From positions 2,480,001 through 2,544,000 of the forward strand of contig NC_051132.1 in the NCBI RefSeq assembly GCF_014839805.1: DNA of 64,000 nt, given 5' to 3'. The notes under the pieces are model-generated. The model saw nothing but the letters and a program-made list of their open reading frames with translations, searched no databases and was not told the DNA's origin. Below, in pieces: positions 10,850-22,700 of the stretch. Made by a program: the position numbers and the translations under genes. Source of the DNA: Manduca sexta. Taxonomy: Eukaryota > Arthropoda > Insecta > Lepidoptera > Sphingidae. The first letter of the stretch is position 1, and every line of letters starts with the position of its first letter.

Positions 10850-11663
10850 AAATAGAATTTTAAATTAAAGAATAACGAACTCAGGACAAATGTAAATCAA
10901 TACACTATCGTTATGAATTAGAAATATTGTGTTTTATTTTAATTCCAGTCAATTAGGGTCAGTAGGTCTTATGCCGTCAGGGCGAAACCATCTTTTCGTA
11001 CTTACGGACGTTCCATTCGCTGGATAGCTTTGATACCCGTATAATAGAGTCGAAAATCCCATATACTGACGTGCTAAGCGCAAAAGCGGTATATCAGGGA
11101 AACCTTATTTCGAGATAATCGAAGTTTTGCAAATATAGTTTTATAGTTTTGTATGTAAGAGATTCTCTGTTTAGGTTTTTTTATCAAGTTCTAATCAAAA
11201 TACCATTATTTAGGTAAGGTCATTGGATAGGTATAGCAATACTATCTAATGAATCAATTCAATTTAATTAATCTATCTGACGACATAAAATTCAAGATTT
11301 AGATTTTTTTGAAATACCGCTTTTGAGCTTAGCACGGCAGTATTTACCTATATGGTTAAAGGTTTCCATTGATTAGAAGAAGATGCAAGAAGACGAATTC
11401 GCTTCCGTAGACGGAATAAGGCCCTTTAATCTATAAAATAAATTAAATAATTAAATTAGCGGCATGTTGTTTACATTTACTTGTTGTTCTACTGAATTAT
11501 GCATTACACACTATCTTAGTATTGAGGATTAAAGGCAATATCTCCTATTATAAGAGTGATAAAAGGCGATTATCGCTCGCAACGGTAAATGCATTGTATC
11601 TTATCTTTAGCATACATGAGAGGGTTAAATAATATGTGTCAATATAACTCTATATCAATTCTA
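10850..11663. other. Intergenic between GH1 copies 2 and 3, nothing recognised
   Basis: AT-rich. No gene, RNA or clear repeat terminus found. Confidence 0.45.
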
Positions 11664-12118
11664 TCTATACTATTATATAAAGCTGAAGAGTTTGTTTCAA
11701 CGCGCTAATCTCAGAAACTAAGTACTGGGTCGAAATGAAAAATTGTTTTATTGTTGAATAGATCATTTTTTATCGAGGAAGGCTATAAGGCTATACAACA
11801 TCACGCTAAGACTAATAGGATCGGAGCGTTCATGAAAAATGATGCAAAAATTTATAAAATTATTCCATTTGAGAGCTTTCGTTGCGTGCGCTGCAAAAAC
11901 GGTTAAAATTGCACAACAATCATGTATGACGGAATTATTCCTATAAAAATATCAAAAAAATATATAAAGCGATAAACTCAAAAGCTACCCAACGGATTTA
12001 TATGAAATTTGATTTGGAGATAGTTTGATTCCCTAGGATAGGACATAGACTACTTTCTATCCTAGGAATTTTATCCCGAAAAACTGTATCAGGCGGGCAA
12101 GCCGCGAGCAAAGGCTAG
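11664..12118 (+). mobile_element. Helitron-like non-autonomous element (family 1)
   Basis: Begins TCTATACTATT and ends gcaaaggCTAG followed by T, with aggcgggcaagccgcgagc before it. Contains a single copy of the unit found five times in 9612-10613. No coding capacity. Confidence 0.7.
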
Positions 12119-12289
12119 TCAACTTATATGAAGTAAGTAACATTTAAACCCATGGAAAATTAGCTTGGGTATACACCTTAGATCGCTCGAAATCAAATTT
12201 CTAGGAAGTAAGGGTACTTCTCGACCGTTTTTACAATATTGGGCCATCCGATTTTATTTCTACGATATTGCAGTGTAATGATGCAAAAA

Positions 12290-12425
12290 CGAATGAACAA
12301 AGCGACCCCACTGCACCTGATGGTAAGTGGAGTGTCCAATGGAATGTCGACTGACGAAAGATGATTACCCATGTCATGATTATGTCGATCGGCAGTCAAT
12401 ATAATCATACTGGATGTGCGTAGAC
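12290..12425 (-). repeat. 'cataattgtgtcgac' family copy
   Basis: Carries ccactgcacctgatggtaag and gtcgactgacgaaagatgatt, the end and internal words of this repeat, in the same orientation as 35545-35720. Confidence 0.6.
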
Positions 12426-12429
12426 GGAG

Positions 12430-13690
12430 ATATGTTGAATCATTGTTTTAAAAAATAAGTGAATTATAGAGAAATTACAACGGGTGTCATAATTTTATTA
12501 TATTTACAAGATCCTCTCTATCATTCCATTTGATTAATTTCGTTGTGGGATAAACAAAATCGTTTTTCCTGAGTCTCGCCGAGCTTTACCGCTTTGTGTC
12601 ATAAATTGTGTGCCACTGCTGATTCTGACTTAGGTGCAGAAGAACTCTTTGTTTAGCACAGAGGCAATTCAATTTAATATTGACTAAATTTTATCCCGAA
12701 GATATGTCCCAGTGAAACCTTAGTTCCAGAACTTTTATGCAGGCAAGGCCGCAACCCTTACTTCTACTTACTCGCAAGTAACATCCAATAGTTACTTAGT
12801 AAATTTAAACTAACATTATAAAAGAGACTGACGTAGCCTTGCAGTTAGGTATACTTAAGAGTCACTTGAATTTCTATCTAGATGCGATAAGGATGGTGCA
12901 GTTTTGCGTATTCGTCACGCCAAAAACTTACCTCATGCTTATCGTCAGCGGAAATATGTGTTGCTGTAACCGCCACGAACGAATTATGTAAGAGAGCCAA
13001 AAAACGAATTCACAGGAAGAGTTATAACTTTTTGTGCGTGTATGCTGCTCCACTGCAGTTTAAAGTCATTTTCTCAAAATAGCGTTGTTCATCTGAAAGA
13101 TTTCGTATGGGGCATGCTATCAAAGTTTAAAAGATAGTATATGGCGCTAATGAAAAATCGTGTCATTTCATCTTACTTTAACATGTTTTGAAAAAAGTAT
13201 TGATACTTATAATGTAACTATAACAAATACAGTCTATAAATTAGTCAATTTAATATTTATGCCACGATTTATTTATATTTTGTGACTTATCACACAGTTT
13301 TCAAGGCAATCACATACGTTGTATTAGATTTATTGTAAGACGTGTATAATAAAAAATCCATCTTGTTTATAGCTCAATTTTTTTCATTTTTACGGTTACA
13401 TTAATTCTTATTTCAACTGACGATATACAATTTGACAACATAAATACACTTTCGAAGTGATAATGTTAAAATCTTGAGAAAAAGATAAGAATCTCATAAA
13501 ATGGGCGTGCTTGGTAATGTAAAAAACATTCAATTGTTAAATGCTTCCTATGAGGGACATACCATAACATTAGATTGTACATAGTGTTATGAAACTCCTA
13601 GAAAAGCCGGGCCTGTCTAGAAGCACATTGCATCTCTTTGGAATTTGGACTGCAGTCTATTTAGCAGTGAAAAAAAGCAACTTTGCAGCA
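12430..13690. other. Intergenic upstream of GH1 copy 3, nothing recognised
   Basis: AT-rich sequence with no clear gene or repeat. A core promoter for copy 3 could lie at its right end, but no TATA box at usable spacing stood out. Confidence 0.45.
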
Positions 13691-13692
13691 TA

Positions 13693-16600
13693 ATGTTGAT
13701 TTGGACAAGGTTAGTTTGTATGTTTTAGTATATGAAGCATTTTCTTCAGATGATCTTGAAGGCTCCAAAGTCTATAAAACGTCGGGAGAAAGACATGATA
13801 TCGCCATTTTTATATAAAACCACGAAAAAGTTCGAAAAATTGTTTTATTTCTATATTTATATTTTATATTCTAGTTTTATGGCAGTCAGCTGCCTCGTCG
13901 TCACTAAGGCGCATGAGAGGCACTTCCCAGAAGACTTCCTGTTCGGGTGTTCTACAGCCGCCTACCAGATTGAAGGAGGCTGGAACGAAGATGGTAAGAT
14001 AGAACTTCACTAAGATTTCAAATAAGATTATTGTGCTATTACTGTGAATGACACTTGTGCTAGTTGCATATCGAATAGAATGTTATCTTTCTCTGTATCA
14101 CTCAAGATACAGACTTATTCTATAAAGTATTTTCCAGGAAAAGGTGAAAATATCTGGGATTACATGACGCATACCAATCCAACTGTGATCAAAGATCAGA
14201 GTAATGGTGATGTCTCTGCTGATTCGTACCACAATTACAAACGCGATGTGGAGATGATGCGCGAGCTGGGACTGGACGCATACCGCTTCTCTCTCTCCTG
14301 GTCCAGGATCCTCCCCACGGGCTTCGCCAATGAAGTGAACCAAGCCGGCATCAACTACTACAACAACCTCATTAACGAAATGATCAAATACAACATCACA
14401 CCTGTGGTAGCATTATATCACTGGGATCTGCCTCAAAAACTACAAGAATTAGGCGGATTTGCCAACCATCTGATAACTGACTGGTTCGAGGACTACGCAA
14501 GGGTTGTGTACAAAAACTTTGGCGATAGAGTGAAGTTCTGGCTAACATTTAACGAGCCTCGTGAGATCTGCTACCAAGGTTATGGTACCACTTTAAAAGC
14601 GCCTATACTTAACGCCACTGCTGTAGGTACATACATCTGCGCCAAAAACCTCGTCATTGCTCATGCTAAGGCATACTACCTCTACAACAACGAGTTCAAA
14701 GCGAGTCAGGGCGGCGAGTGCGGCATCACCATCAGTGTCAACTGGTTCGGACCTCTCACCGACTCCGAAGAAGACGAGTTCGCTGCTGAACTCAGACGAC
14801 AAGCTGAGGTTTGCTTTTAAGTAACCTTTAAACTCTAAACTAGGGTAAAATGGCGCAAATCCTATTTAAATTTATTATTTCCATTTAAATCGACTTGCAT
14901 AATATTAGAATAGATCTAAATTCAAAACTTGTAATTCTGTAAACTAAATTTCCTTTCTTGACCACTGCTAGTAAAATAATCTTTATTTGTAGTGGGGGTT
15001 GTACGCAAACCCTATATTCTCCGAAGAAGGAGGCTTCCCGAAAGAACTGGTGGACAGAGTAGCAGCAAAAAGCGCCAGTCAAGGATATTCCAAGTCCCGA
15101 TTGCCCGTCTTTACTGAAGATGAGAAGACTTTTGTAAAAGGATCAGCTGATTTTTTCGGCGTAAACCACTACACCGGTGTTTTGATAAGTGCTTCAGATG
15201 AGTATAAGACAACAATTTATCCGGTGCCGTCGATATACGACGATATTGATGTTGGCGCGTACGTGTCTCCGGATTGGCCGGTTGCAGCGTCTTCTTGGCT
15301 CAGAGTAAGCAACTAATATTCATTAATGATATATCTTCTTTGTAAATTTTTAGGGTGTGCGAAGTCTGCCAATCCGCACTAGTCCAGCGTGGTGGACTAA
15401 GGACTAATCCCTCTCAGTAGTAGAGGAGGCCCATGCCCAGCAGTAGGACAGTATATATTACAGGGCTGATATTATTATTATCATTATATTATCGCATGGT
15501 TGAATTAAAATAAACTGCTCAACTTCTCCATAGACGAAACAGACTTAATAACTTACATCTACTTGCATGTCTGTCGTTTAATATACGATCACTGGCTCGG
15601 TGGCGTAGTTTCAATGCGTATGCGGGACATGTACTACTACCACCCTGAGGTCCTGGACTCGAATCCCGGGTCAGGTTAGAAAATTATTTAAACTGGGTTT
15701 TTTCATCTTAGAAAGGATTTATTTATTCGTACAATCACTACGTTCACGAGTCCTTTAGTGTCCATACACCAAAGGAATCGGGAACTTTCACCAACTTTAT
15801 GGAACAATGTGAATTAAAGTGACATTCAGATAACCTTGTCAAAACGTTGCAAACAAACTACAACCATCTTGTTACAGATACCAAGCCATACTCTAACCAA
15901 AACCTTCCTTCGTATAATTTCAGCTTACGCCAAACAGCATATACAACGCCCTCACTCACCTAAATTCAAAATATAAGGATCTAACCATATACATCATGGA
16001 GAATGGCTGGTCCGAATCACCTGGCAGTGGACTGATTGATGACCGTAGAATCGCATATTACAGAGCGGCGTTAGAGAGCGTTCTAGATACTTTAGAAGCC
16101 GGTGTTAATCTCAAGGGATATTTTACTTGGAGTCTAATGGACAATTTTGAATGGATGGAGGGATATACGTGAGTTGATTTGTTTTGGAACGTGCGTGCTC
16201 GCATGCGTATGGTTTGGGGTAGTTAGTTCGTAGGTTGGTTGCTGGCTGTTCTTCCTGATAATTAGCAATAAAATTTGCTGGGTAATTTAAATAAAATTGC
16301 ACCGAACAATATATTTCTTATGTTATATTGACTTTAAATCTAATGTTTCGGGATGACGAACGCGGGAAACGATGTCATATATATTTATAGTCATTTGTAT
16401 TTTAAAATTCTAGGCAACATCAATTGAATCTATATCACCTTCGAAAATCAAATTGTAAATATCAGGATCATTAGAAAAGTTTTGTTCATGACAAATCATC
16501 CGTTTAATCATTCACGATTTCTATTTCAAATAAGTGTTTTATTTATATATTTCTTTATTTCAGGGAATGCTATGGTCTTTACGAAGTGGATTTCAACGAC

Positions 16601-16723
16601 CCTGCTCGCAAGCGAACTGCGCGCAAGTCTGCATTCGTGTACAAAAACATTATTGAAACCCGTGTTATCGATCATAACTACGAACCTGACTCTTTGTGTA
16701 TGACCATTACTGATGCAAATTAA
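13693..16723 (+). CDS. GH1 beta-glucosidase copy 3 (myrosinase 1-like), intact, 507 aa
   Basis: Six exons: 13693-13709, 13875-13993, 14138-14808, 14993-15304, 15924-16168, 16564-16723 (TAA). All have AG acceptors and GT donors, and they sum to 1524 nt. The short first exon (MLIWT plus two bases) was chosen because it joins in phase 2 exactly like copy 2 and gives a signal peptide (about residues 1-18). Sugar-site residues seen: Q37 (AAYQIEG), H140 (YHWDLP), N184 with acid/base E185 (TFNEP), nucleophile E399 (YIMENGWS), W442 and E449 ([10 protein letters not shown]). Length is normal for an insect GH1. Oddities: Met in place of the usual Thr just before the nucleophile (TENG), and ECYGLY where copy 2 has ERFGLY. 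The enzyme should be secreted and cleave beta-glucosides; substrate (cellobiose, plant glucoside, glucosinolate) cannot be told from sequence. Confidence 0.93.
15345..15475 (+). repeat. SINE type B 3' fragment in GH1 intron 4
   Basis: Matches the tail of the SINE at 24391-24720: tccgcactagtccagcgtgg, then ctctcagtagtagaggaggc and the end cagtatatattacagggctg. Head absent. Confidence 0.7.
15594..15680 (+). repeat. SINE type A tRNA-like head in GH1 intron 4
   Basis: Carries ggctcggtggcgtagtttca (A-box) and ctggactcgaatcccgggtc (B-box), the head of the SINE at 3020-3275 in opposite orientation. Not a functional tRNA: no complete cloverleaf was found. Confidence 0.65.
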
Positions 16724-16729
16724 TGAAAA

Positions 16730-17080
16730 GAATTGCTATTATGGATTTTCATTCAAAAAAAAAATTATAAAAATGTGTCTGTTTATTTTAGCGCCATCTC
16801 TATTTGAGATATTTTCAACTTGACTTTTCGAAATTCGAATCTTCAGTACAGTTTAGTTCACACAGGGAGGTTCGTGTACTGAAAAAAATTGCACTGATGG
16901 ATGTAAATTCTTATAATAATGTAACATCATCAACCTGCTTTTACGATTAGTAACAAAGAAATTTGCGTAAACTTAATATTGATAATATGTTATTGTTTTC
17001 GAAAGCGACCGTTTTAAAAACTTTTAGCAATAACAAAAGAACAGATATTGCTATTTTATCTTGTTTCTTGTTCGTAAAAA
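16730..17080. other. 3' flank of GH1 copy 3, nothing recognised
   Basis: AT-rich. No AATAAA immediately after the TAA; an A-rich run follows at about 16757. Confidence 0.4.
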
Positions 17081-17084
17081 TGAT

Positions 17085-17323
17085 TGAATGTTTGTTAGAA
17101 TTCAACGCACAAACCACTGAATGGATTTTGATGAAGTGTGGAAATCGGGTAGACTACGCTCCAGATGAACATAGATATAGACTACTTTTTATCATCCCAT
17201 TTATTTTACTGACGTGGGAAATATTTTAATTGTAAGTAGGTACAAGTGGCACTAGATAGTAGATTTACGGATTTTTGTAGCAGGAAAGGCTTTTCCACGG
17301 GCGAAGCCGCGAGCAACACCTAG
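17085..17323 (+). mobile_element. Helitron-like 3' end fragment
   Basis: Internal words of family 1 (ttgatgaagtgtgg, catagatatagactacttt) lead to cacgggcgaagccgcgagc and CTAG at 17320-17323 followed by T. The 5' part is missing or too diverged. Confidence 0.6.
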
Positions 17324-19223
17324 TTATAAACACATAATAATTATAATGAAACGAAAGATGTATTAAATATTTTAATTACAACTGAATATAAGTATTAATT
17401 TCCTTAAATTGTATTAGAGTTGAAACAAAATTTACATTTCAGTGAAACTAAATGTCACAAATGCTTACGAAATATATTGGCTTGCCTTTAGCTCTTAAGT
17501 TTCTTCATATCTAGAGCATAAATTAAAAATATTCGCATCCTAGATCAGCACAACGAACAAATTGAACGTATAAATCCTAATTCTGGATTTTGTGACCAGA
17601 ATAAGAAGCATGATCATAAAACAAAAAAAAATATTTAACATTATGGCACATATCAACCATGTGTTATTATAAAGGGCCGTCTAGCCATAAATATTCTAAC
17701 TATTCTTAAACATGTATAACCATTGGACGAGATTATTAATTCGATATTTTATAAACTTTATAGATTGAAGAGGTCGTAACGTTTAATCAGATTGTGCTGT
17801 AGATTTATTTCATACAGCAATCTATTTTTGGGTTTTCAATCCGACGTTTCCAATAAATTAGCGCAATCACTTTTTTGTATTTACTCCGAAATGGACCAAT
17901 CAGATTCTTTTGACAGGCTTACATATAACTTATCTTAATTAATTTATTCTCTAGATCGGAGCAAATATTAAAATTAAGACCAATGGAGTATTTAAAAGGA
18001 AAAATAATTTTGCCACGGGCTTTAGAAACTACAAGACACTTCTATTCTTGAATGTAATTAATATAACAGTTTACGCATTATACCCGAGGATACATAAGAT
18101 CACGCCTTTATCCCCGAAGGAAAGGCAGGCAACTATGCACTAGTTGCGTCACTGCTTACCGACATTACCGAGCTTACATCCACATGCATTTATTTCATTA
18201 TTTAATTATAGTACATTTACTTGCCTTGAAATATTTTTTGTAATAAATGAAAGGAACGTTATATTTACCACAATGTTCTTTGTAAGGTGACATTTTTAAG
18301 TACCTACATCAATCAAACACAATAACGAAATACCAAAAACAAATATCTTTGTGCCTAATCATACCAGTGCCTTTCGGTTCTAGGACATGTAATACAAAAA
18401 TACTGTTGGGAATATATCGGACGTGTAGGTACCAAAACTAACTATACACAAAATTAACCGATGTCAGTAATTAGTTACGATGATTTTTTCCCGCGTATTT
18501 GGTATAGCTAGACATAGTATCATGCCTACCTTCAGTCCGCTAAGTCTTAATATATCCATCATTCATTGCCATTTACTGGGAACATTTCCATACTCCGGAC
18601 AAATGCTTAGACATTATTTCAACTACATTAACCATACTGAGCTTGACACAAAGCGATAAACCCACTTTTCCGTGCCGAAACAAAAAAATCAATCATCAAG
18701 CAAATAGGAAGTGACGTCCGGAGACCGGAAACAAGATTCTTCACGGGTCAATGATATTCCGTAGGCTAATGAGAAGAAAAGACATGGGTCACCGAAGATG
18801 AAGAAACACTACTGTGTCAAGGTAAATACTTAAATAGCATTTCAATTTTATACTGTGTTACGTATAATATACGGTTCATATTACATTAAGGTACACACAT
18901 TAGTGTCACACTGGCGCCTGATAGAAAAACTATAGCAAATACGACAATGAACGACTTTAGTAAACAAAAAATGGAGTCGAATTGAAAACCTAATTTTTGA
19001 AGTCCGTTAAATTTATTTGATATCACAATGTGCTAGTAAGTTACCAATGATATATTTGTTTAATGAACTTATTCAGTATTCGAGTAATTTTCTCCCACTT
19101 ATTACTCATTCATTTAGCTTTTTATCGAAAATATAAAAATATCCACTCTAATACCATATCACAGAAGTTTATTCACCAGTAAAATGTCCGCCTTACTGCA
19201 TAAACGGTGCACATAAAAAAGTC
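17324..19223. other. Intergenic between GH1 cluster and transporter
   Basis: Mostly AT-rich unrecognised DNA. A short SINE type A tail fragment lies near 18100-18160 (cgcctttatccccgaagg, ggcaggcaac). No gene seen. Confidence 0.45.
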
Positions 19224-19311
19224 TTAAGGCGATACCTCAAGGTCCATTTTCATACATTTTGTTTCACCTTTAATCTGGGTAACTAAACAAGTATTGGCAA
19301 GTAAAGAATTT
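19224..19311. repeat. Dispersed repeat also found at the first assembly gap
   Basis: The run containing ctcaaggtccattttcatac and aatctgggtaactaaacaag recurs at about 40616-40692, where contig sequence stops at the N gap. Family unknown. Confidence 0.65.
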
Positions 19312-19726
19312 AAATTCACGTCTAGTTAGTGATTAGTTCTCGCAGTTGAAAGAAAAACGTAAAAATAATTAATAATCATGGATATTTCGGCCTTTAAAAT
19401 TTAATATGACGAAATTTTATCGCCTTAAATAACTGCTGAGATTTCTTAAAGGTCACTTTGAATGAATCACTTAAAAATCATATAATTATGTTTTGTTATT
19501 TCAGCGATTTTTTGTTGAGAACGCCATTATAGCTATTCTTAAAAAATGATATTTCTGTTGGCAATCGCTTGCAAAACCGTATCGCATTTTGGAACAAACA
19601 CGCAGTCAAACACATCAACTATGCAGTGTCTTCATTTCACGCGATTAATTTCAGTAGCATTTTAATCATGTGCAAGCGGTTCCTAAGATAGATACTAACA
19701 AACTCAAAAAATCTAGGCCGAATAGC

Positions 19727-22700
19727 TCAACATTTAGTCTTTTCCTCTGCTATATTCCTATCTTTAGCGCCCAGAGCAATCTGGATTTCGGAGAAACTCT
19801 TCCCCTTCGTCTCAGGAATGCAAAACAGGATAAACAATGTGAAAATGACACCGTTAACGCTGAAGATCCAGTAGGTTACTGCAGGGCCGATGGCTGTGAC
19901 CATTTGCTCAAAATACTTCGTCATGAGGAATAAGGAAATGTAAGAGAGAACGCTGGAGAGGCAGATCCCGATGCCTCGCGCGGAGTCCTCGAAGAGTTCT
20001 GCAGTCAATACCCAGACTAGCGAGCCAACGCCTGGAATAGGAAAGTTTTATGATGCATTAACATATTACTCACTTATATGGAAATATATATCGTGCGGCC
20101 TGGCGATGTAGTAAGTCGAATACATCTATTATTACTACTTGCTTCCAATTCCCGTTCTACAAGATTTTTACACCTTTGGTTGTAGTTATGGGTGTTCTAA
20201 ACAAGATCCCTTACTACCAGGAGACGCATTTTCTTTGCCTACTTCTTACTACTAGACAAATTAGATATTCCTAATAACTCGCAAATCTTCAGTGTCGGTG
20301 ACGTTAAAATGTAATATTATGTTAAAGCTTGACATACAGTATTTATAATAACGTGCACGATTTTAGTATATCTCTTCTTTTACAGCGTTTAGAAGTCCAC
20401 TGCTGAACACAGGCCTTCCCAGATTTCCAAACCAATCTGTTAAAAACCGGCTGCATCAACCGGATTTTTATTTAAGGAGCTTGGTTGAAATTTCATTTCC
20501 ATCTCGCTCCGTACATCCGCTTCCACGTATGTTCATTTACTTTTCACGTTGTCAAAATATTTATTAAAGTCCCTTCCACTGCGGGAACCGACAAAAACTA
20601 TTTATACTGCCCGTACCCAAAATATGCAACGGGTTCGTGCGACTATCGCATTATACCTTTATAGTATTTACCTTTTACTAATAAAGATAAGAATAGGCTA
20701 ACGTAAGCGTATATTCAATAACATACCTGCACTATATCCGAAGACAACTAATATCAAAGATACGATTGGCAAGAAGTTCATAGCACCACTTATTGGACCA
20801 GAGTCTTTCAACTTGAAGAACACGCCCAAACCGATCTGAAATAAAAAAAAAATATTATGTAATGGGCATGTAGAAGTAAATCTGGGAGTCTTCGGGGGAC
20901 AGACATGATCAGCAGTACATGACCTGAAGCTAATAAAAACGATAATGAACAAATGAAACATTATAAGGCCGACTTTATTTTTGTGAAGTCAATAATAATT
21001 GGTCAAGAATATTCATCATCATTAAACAGTATTGTTACAAATAATAAAATACGAAGAACAATATGTAAGGACAGTTTTTGTGCGTTACCGCTGATGTTTT
21101 CATACAATGCCATACGTCAAACGATAAAAATAAATATGAACAAAAAACAATAGTTGATTTCAACCACGTTTATGTAAGCTGATAGAACACGAAGCATGCG
21201 CATCATAGGTACTACAATGATACTTTTTTGCTGATAATTTTTTTGTTCACAGAAACATTGTTAGGACTTTAAACGTTTTAGGCGATATTTTGGTTATGTA
21301 AGTATATTTCGACGTTAAGCTAGTTATCAGATTTTTATTTTCTATACCTCATTGTAAAATGAGGGATGTTTATCTGACTTTTACTTTTGGACGACCAACA
21401 CCTCAATCTACCCGGTGAGCATAAAAACCGCAGTTTTTGAAAATCGGGAGAAATTAAAAAACTAAATCCGTGATAAAATCAGAAAATAAGTTTTATTTCG
21501 ATGTTTAACATTCACCTTAACATAAGCAATCATTGGGTAAAAATATTATTTACACATAACTTCGAGCAGTGTCTGCCTTCAGTATAGAATTTGGAATATA
21601 CGGTTGTTGGAAACACCATTCCGTGCCAAATATGATCCGTACTTTAAATGACTTACTCACGTTTATTCCAAATCAAATATAATAAAATATAAACCCAACT
21701 CTTAGATTATGAGTAAGTATATCAAATATGTTCAAGTAAATGATTAAACATGTGCGAATACAGCTGTTGTACCTAATTATATTTTTATGCAAATTAAACA
21801 TAAGCCACATTTGCATAAAATATATTAATTATCCAGAATAAATATAACGGCCTCTAGATTTATTTTTGCTTTAATTCATTAGGTTAATATTCAATTTTGC
21901 TTCTTCATGGCCTCGCTTGAAGACTTTAAATTGTGACATAACTTAAATTACCTACCTAAATCGTTCTTGTCAATATTGAGAGCGGATTGCGAAACTAAAA
22001 TCTTTTTAGTCGTTAAATATTTAAATTTGTGAAGTTTTATGCTACAGCAATATTTATTAAATTAGGACACCCCAATTTACGCCTTAAAATAAAGGTTTCC
22101 TTAAGTACATTTTTGTACAGAAATTTCAATAGCACATAAGCGTATTTAGAACTAAATAACGACAGAGTGAACATTGCACGGGTGTCTATAGCAAATAGAC
22201 AAGCATGTGTCTAAATGTAACTTATTTCTGACGAATTGTATCGTCTAAAGAATACTAAATAGATTATCTTACTGGATACGAATACTGTACTATAATGCAT
22301 TAATTCCTATTAGGAGCACAGACCATGCACTCAGTTGTCTGGCGGCAAAGGTAAGCAAAACAGTCCACCAATACCTAGTACCAATCAACTCTCGCCTATG
22401 AGAGACCTACCATCAAATTTTGTATAATATGTAACTTACCATTCCAACAGTCATTCCAACTAAAGTTGTGGATAAAATAGGCTTCCTGCCGAACCTATCA
22501 GTGACCAGTGTGGTACAAACACTTGCTACCAGCTGAATGATTCCTATGATCACCGAAGCTACCTCCGGTTTCACGCTGGTCTTCGTCGACTCCAATATCG
22601 TTTGCAGGTAGAATGATATCGAATTGAACCCTATCGCCTGTATCAAGATGCCAATGAAGATGACAATCCCGAATGACTTCAGGAAGATCCTGTTTCTGAA

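Noticed and set aside
14138..14808. Calling the GH1 genes plant-type myrosinases
   Set aside because: Plant myrosinases replace the acid/base glutamate by glutamine; here TFNEP keeps it. 'Myrosinase 1-like' is only a common label for insect GH1 sequences.
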